DNA of 34,713 nucleotides from Chlamydiota bacterium (GTDB lineage Bacteria > Chlamydiota > Chlamydiia > Chlamydiales > SM23-39), in contig JACRNF010000009.1 of the NCBI GenBank assembly GCA_016219355.1, positions 1 through 34,713 on the forward strand, given 5' to 3'. The notes below the pieces were generated by a model. The model searched no databases, was not told the origin of the DNA, and saw nothing but the letters and a program-made list of their open reading frames with translations. The number at the start of each line of letters is the position of its first letter. Position 1 is the stretch's first letter. Made by a program: the position numbers and the translations under genes. This document shows, piece by piece, positions 32,277 to 34,713 of the stretch.

Positions 32277-32302
32277 TTTAACTCCTTAAAGAAAGAGTTA
32301 AA
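32277..32302 (-). promoter_or_regulatory. Hairpin enclosing the ribosome binding site
   Basis: In the minus-strand leader, TTTAACTC (32295-32302) can pair with GAGTTAAA (32277-32284) in a perfect 8-bp stem. The GAG of the AAGGAG Shine-Dalgarno sequence is part of the stem. A related leader with different but still pairing arms (ATTACT with AGTAAT, 32738-32760) precedes the gene at 32734; both have CTTTCTTTA in the loop. Confidence 0.45.
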
Positions 32303-32338
32303 TGATATAAAATATTTGTTAAATAAAGCAATTGGAAT

Positions 32339-32734
32339 CTAGAGCCGTTTTTGGATATCTTCAATATCTTGGTTTAACAGATCAAAATTTTGAGCCGTAC
32401 TTTGGTGAATTATATGCTCAAAGTCTTTTAAAAGTTGTTCTTTTTGCTTTTGCAAATCTTCGCTTAAACAAAGAGGCGCGGTCTCATTCATAATCTGAAT
32501 GGCTTTTTGCATAACACTGCTAAGTTTTGCTTTTTTATGTTCCTCAGTTGCTTTTTGAAACTCTTTTAAAGAGTCTTTAAACAAATTCATGGAACGAATA
32601 AAACCATGTTTGTAAATCTCAAGATCTTTTGGGGACACTTGTTCGCTAGTAATCTCTTTAGAATCGGCCCCATCAGATGAAAAAGCTATTAATGGCAAAC
32701 TTGCAAAAAGGGATAAAAAAACTCTCTTTAACAT
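32339..32734 (-). CDS. Small secreted helical protein, paralogue A
   Basis: This is a 131-residue protein with a signal peptide (MLKRVFLSLFASLPLIAFSS, cleavage near residue 19-20). The mature part is helical. It begins near VSPKDLEIYKHGFIRSMNLF and contains the conserved core VMQKAIQIMNETAPLCL with a single cysteine. About 60% of residues match the neighbouring gene at 32792 over some 98 positions, so the pair came from a duplication. An AGGAG site lies 7 bases before the ATG. The function is not known; periplasmic or surface localisation is predicted. Confidence 0.83.
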   Translation of the reverse strand: MLKRVFLSLFASLPLIAFSSDGADSKEITSEQVSPKDLEIYKHGFIRSMNLFKDSLKEFQKATEEHKKAKLSSVMQKAIQIMNETAPLCLSEDLQKQKEQLLKDFEHIIHQSTAQNFDLLNQDIEDIQKRL

Positions 32735-32791
32735 AATATTACTCCTGTAAAGAAAGTAATTATGTTATGATGAAACGACAAATAAAACAAG

Positions 32792-33124
32792 TTAAAGCTT
32801 TTTTTGGATCTTTTCGATGTCGTTATTTAGCTGGGCAACATTTTGCGGATTGTCCTTACTTATTAACTGCTGATAGTCTTTCTCTAGCTTAGCTTTTTGT
32901 TCTTGCAGACTTTTGTTTAAACAAAGAGGGGCAGTCTCATTCATAATTTGCATTGCCTTTTGCATAACGTCATTGAATTTGGCTTTTTTATGCACCTCGG
33001 TTGCTTTTTCAAACTCCTCTAAGCTTTCTTTAAACAAATCGACCGAACGAGCGAATTCTTGTTTGTAAATAGCTTTGTCTTTCGGCGATATTGGACCCGA
33101 GCCGGGCCCTTGAAGATCTGTCAT
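32792..33124 (-). CDS. Small helical protein, paralogue B without signal peptide
   Basis: This 110-residue paralogue of the preceding gene starts almost where the mature part of paralogue A begins (MTDLQGPGSGPISPKDKAIYK), so the signal peptide is absent. The VMQKAMQIMNETAPLCL core with the one cysteine is kept. A good AGGAG ribosome binding site lies 6 bases upstream, so this start is used and the gene is not simply truncated by annotation. It should be cytoplasmic, or exported by another route. It is the first of three minus-strand genes ending at 31445. Confidence 0.8.
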   Translation of the reverse strand: MTDLQGPGSGPISPKDKAIYKQEFARSVDLFKESLEEFEKATEVHKKAKFNDVMQKAMQIMNETAPLCLNKSLQEQKAKLEKDYQQLISKDNPQNVAQLNNDIEKIQKKL

Positions 33125-33258
33125 TATAAACTCCTGCTTGTAAGGCTCTCTATAATCTTCATATAAATTTTGAGGAATTTTTTTTCTATCTTTTTTTTAT
33201 TTTTTTCAAATTTCAGAATCGGTTATAGTGTTCTTCTAAAAAGTAAGAGATGATATTT

Positions 33259-34120
33259 ATGCTTAAAAAATTGTCCACGTTATTTGTTTTATTAGGAGTA
33301 TTGAACTACAGCGATGTTCTCGCTGAAGAACTCCCTCCACAAAAATAAACATGGCCACTCGCACAATATTCCAGATTTCACTCAATTTAACCCGGTATTT
33401 ATTTTTCAGGCAGGGATTGTAAAAAGGCTCGATGGTCTTATTATTGTTCAAGGGTTTTATAATCACCAAAATGGCCAACATGATACCAACATTGGAGACA
33501 CCACTTTAAAGTTTGATATTGGCATATTGGAAGAAAAACCCTATCATCCAGCCATCTCCTTGGGCATAAAAGAAATTTTTCCTACCGGAAAATATGAAAA
33601 TCTCAGTTCCCATAAAGGTGGAGTGGATGCAACAGGCGCCGGTTCATATCAAACCGGAGTTAACCTGAATATTTCAAAAGTCGTTTGGTGGATTTCTACC
33701 CATCCTATGGATTTTCGTTTATCATTAAATTATGTGTTTCCAGCTCCGGTTTCGGTAAGTGGCTTCAATAATTATGGAGGGGGATTTGGCACCAACGGGA
33801 AAATTCATCCCGGTCAAAACTTTACGATCGACTTTGGTTATGAATTTAGTTTCAACCCACATTGGGTTATAGCCCTAGATACCGCTTATACCTACGCATT
33901 TAAAACAACCTTTAGCGGTACCTCCGCCGGAGTCCTCGATAGTCTCGGCACCCCTGCAACTAATGGCTCCCCTTTTAATGACCAGCTTAGCTTAGCTCCG
34001 GCCATTGAATACAACTTCAATCCAAATTTGGGTGTTATTGGAGGTGTATGGTTCTCCGTATGGGGACGAAATTCTTTGAATTTTGTATCGGGCGTTCTTT
34101 CTGTAACTTATACTTTTTAA
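33259..34120 (+). CDS. Outer-membrane channel (phenol-MetA-degradation/transporter-like), frameshifted
   Basis: From ATG 33259 a signal peptide is encoded (MLKKLSTLFVLLGVL, then DVLAEELPPQ), but a stop follows at 33346. The body of the protein is in the next frame (about 33340-34120). It is beta-strand-rich with Gly and aromatic residues and ends in VTYTF, the C-terminal Phe typical of outer-membrane barrels. PDFTQFNPVFIFQAG, ISLGIKEIFPTGKYEN and the GAGSYQTGVNLN block fit the transporter/MetA-like barrel family, which forms channels of unknown substrate. Removing one A from the A5 run at 33340-33345 joins both parts as ...LPPQNKHGHSH.... An internal ATG at 33314 would give a body without a signal peptide. 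The gene is either a recent pseudogene, a sequencing error, or corrected by slippage. Confidence 0.75.
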
Positions 34121-34140
34121 TTGTTTAAATTTTCTAAATC

Positions 34141-34167
34141 AAGGCTCTTTTTTAAGAGCCTTTTTTT
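34141..34167 (+). terminator. Intrinsic terminator
   Basis: AAGGCTCTT (34141-34149) and AAGAGCCTT (34154-34162) form a perfect 9-bp stem with a 4-nt loop, followed by a run of T. It ends the outer-membrane channel transcript 20 bases after its stop codon and insulates hrcA. Confidence 0.9.
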
Positions 34168-34281
34168 AAATTTAAAAAAAATTTTATATATATTTTTAGT
34201 AAAAAAATTAAAAAAATTTTCACAGCTAAATCCTTGTTTTTTAAACACTTATATATATAAATTCGCAATCTATCCGCCTTT

Positions 34282-34324
34282 GTGCTAAAAAAACTTGATT
34301 TATCCCCCAAACTTGTGCTAATAT
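34282..34324 (+). promoter_or_regulatory. hrcA promoter with two direct CIRCE-like half-sites
   Basis: TTGATT (34295-34300), an 18-bp spacer and TAATAT (34319-34324) form a likely promoter. GTGCTAA, the right half of the HrcA operator CIRCE (TTAGCACTC-N9-GAGTGCTAA), occurs twice in the same direction, at 34282-34288 and 34315-34321, 33 bp apart. No TTAGCAC inverted partner is visible, so the normal palindrome is absent. Confidence 0.45.
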
Positions 34325-34354
34325 TATAGGTATATTAAAAGTAAAAGGTGAACT

Positions 34355-34713
34355 TTGAAAACCCTGCCCCTTAAAAGGAAAAGATTGACCAAACAGGACA
34401 AAGAAACTGCCATTTTGTTTGGACTGATCGAACTTTATATCAAAATGGGCGAACCTATCGGCTCCAACTCTTTAAGAGAAAAAGGATTCGAATACATGAG
34501 CTCCGCCACCATCAGGAACTACTTTGCCAAGTTAGAAGAAAATGGGCTCTTGGCCCAGCAACATGCCTCGGGTGGCAGAATCCCTACCCCAAAAGCTTTT
34601 GAACTTTATGCAAGGCATCATTTAAACGATCCTCTTTTTTTTTTTTTTTATGAAGATTTATTAAAGAACGGGCTAAAAATCCAAGGGAGCGAAATTGCCG
34701 GTTATTTATCTCA
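34355..34713 (+). CDS. hrcA: Heat-inducible transcription repressor HrcA (5' part, runs off window)
   Basis: HrcA represses the hrcA-grpE-dnaK and groE heat-shock operons in cooperation with GroEL. The visible 119 residues begin with TTG at 34355 (AAAGGTG just upstream) and contain the winged-helix DNA-binding domain: KQDKETAILFGLIELYIKMG, then SSATIRNYFAKLEENGLL near residues 49-66, and HASGGRIPTPKAFELY near 70-85, which are hallmarks of the family. A run of 15 T at 34635-34649 encodes four consecutive Phe with the frame intact. The gene continues beyond base 34713; grpE and dnaK are expected next. Confidence 0.92.
   Translation, partial: MKTLPLKRKRLTKQDKETAILFGLIELYIKMGEPIGSNSLREKGFEYMSSATIRNYFAKLEENGLLAQQHASGGRIPTPKAFELYARHHLNDPLFFFFYEDLLKNGLKIQGSEIAGYLS

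Noticed and set aside
1..34713. CRISPR arrays, rRNA genes, insertion sequences with transposase, prophage genes
   Set aside because: No regularly spaced repeats, rRNA sequence, transposase, integrase or phage structural genes were seen on either strand.

Overview
The window is low-GC (roughly one third G+C by eye) bacterial DNA that reads as a chromosome segment from the phylum Chlamydiota, most likely an environmental or amoeba-associated lineage rather than Chlamydiaceae. The evidence is a dnaX / ptsI-ptsH-hprK / SUKH-like / comEC block that resembles the CT334-CT340 neighbourhood of Chlamydia trachomatis as I remember it, a fused alpha-beta E1 dehydrogenase of the CT340 type, a UPF0158 protein like CT429, a chlamydial-type HrcA, and several lineage-specific genes that look like effectors (ankyrin, coiled-coil, lipase and alpha-solenoid proteins). 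I cannot name the genus.

Layout. 1-815: a small basic protein behind a very A/T-rich promoter, then about 400 non-coding bases holding a bulged hairpin and a 166-bp inverted-repeat element. 816-7619: a metallophosphoesterase, a YkgJ-type cysteine-cluster protein, a phosphohexomutase, a class-3-type lipase with a consensus promoter, and a PgpH-type 7TM-HD phosphodiesterase. 7717-14498: dnaX, facing a regulatory PTS operon (hprK, ptsH, ptsI, with a SUKH-like gene at its head), then comEC. 14545-18442: two divergent lineage-specific genes. One is an 831-residue protein whose N-terminus looks like a clan CD (caspase/CHAT-like) cysteine-protease fold; the other is an ankyrin-repeat protein. 18443-24217: a second copy of the dispersed repeat, tRNA-His, then uppP-ftsK and two tandem GT25 glycosyltransferases in one run, a metallo-beta-lactamase-fold gene that seems to have lost part of its metal site, and a small helical protein. 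24207-29964: the fused E1 dehydrogenase, a UPF0158 protein with an AT-hook-like motif, and two coiled-coil proteins. 30171-34713: serS, three small secreted or formerly secreted proteins, an outer-membrane channel gene with a frameshift just after its signal peptide, a strong terminator, and the start of hrcA, which runs off the window.

How the genes fit together. The housekeeping genes cover replication and segregation (dnaX, ftsK), envelope lipid-carrier recycling (uppP), sugar-phosphate interconversion (phosphohexomutase), PTS-based regulation (HprK/HPr/EI, no sugar-specific EII here), DNA uptake (comEC), translation (serS, tRNA-His) and heat-shock control (hrcA). Between them sit probable host-interaction genes. 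Several of these have near-consensus promoters in very A/T-rich DNA. Two of them share a 12-bp palindrome between -35 and -10.

Best leads: the clan-CD-like N-terminal domain of the 831-residue protein; the shared palindromic operator candidate; a possible gamma/tau frameshift site in dnaX; the dispersed inverted-repeat family; the in-frame loss of metal ligands in the MBL-fold gene; and the frameshifted outer-membrane channel. All were read by eye, with no database search.
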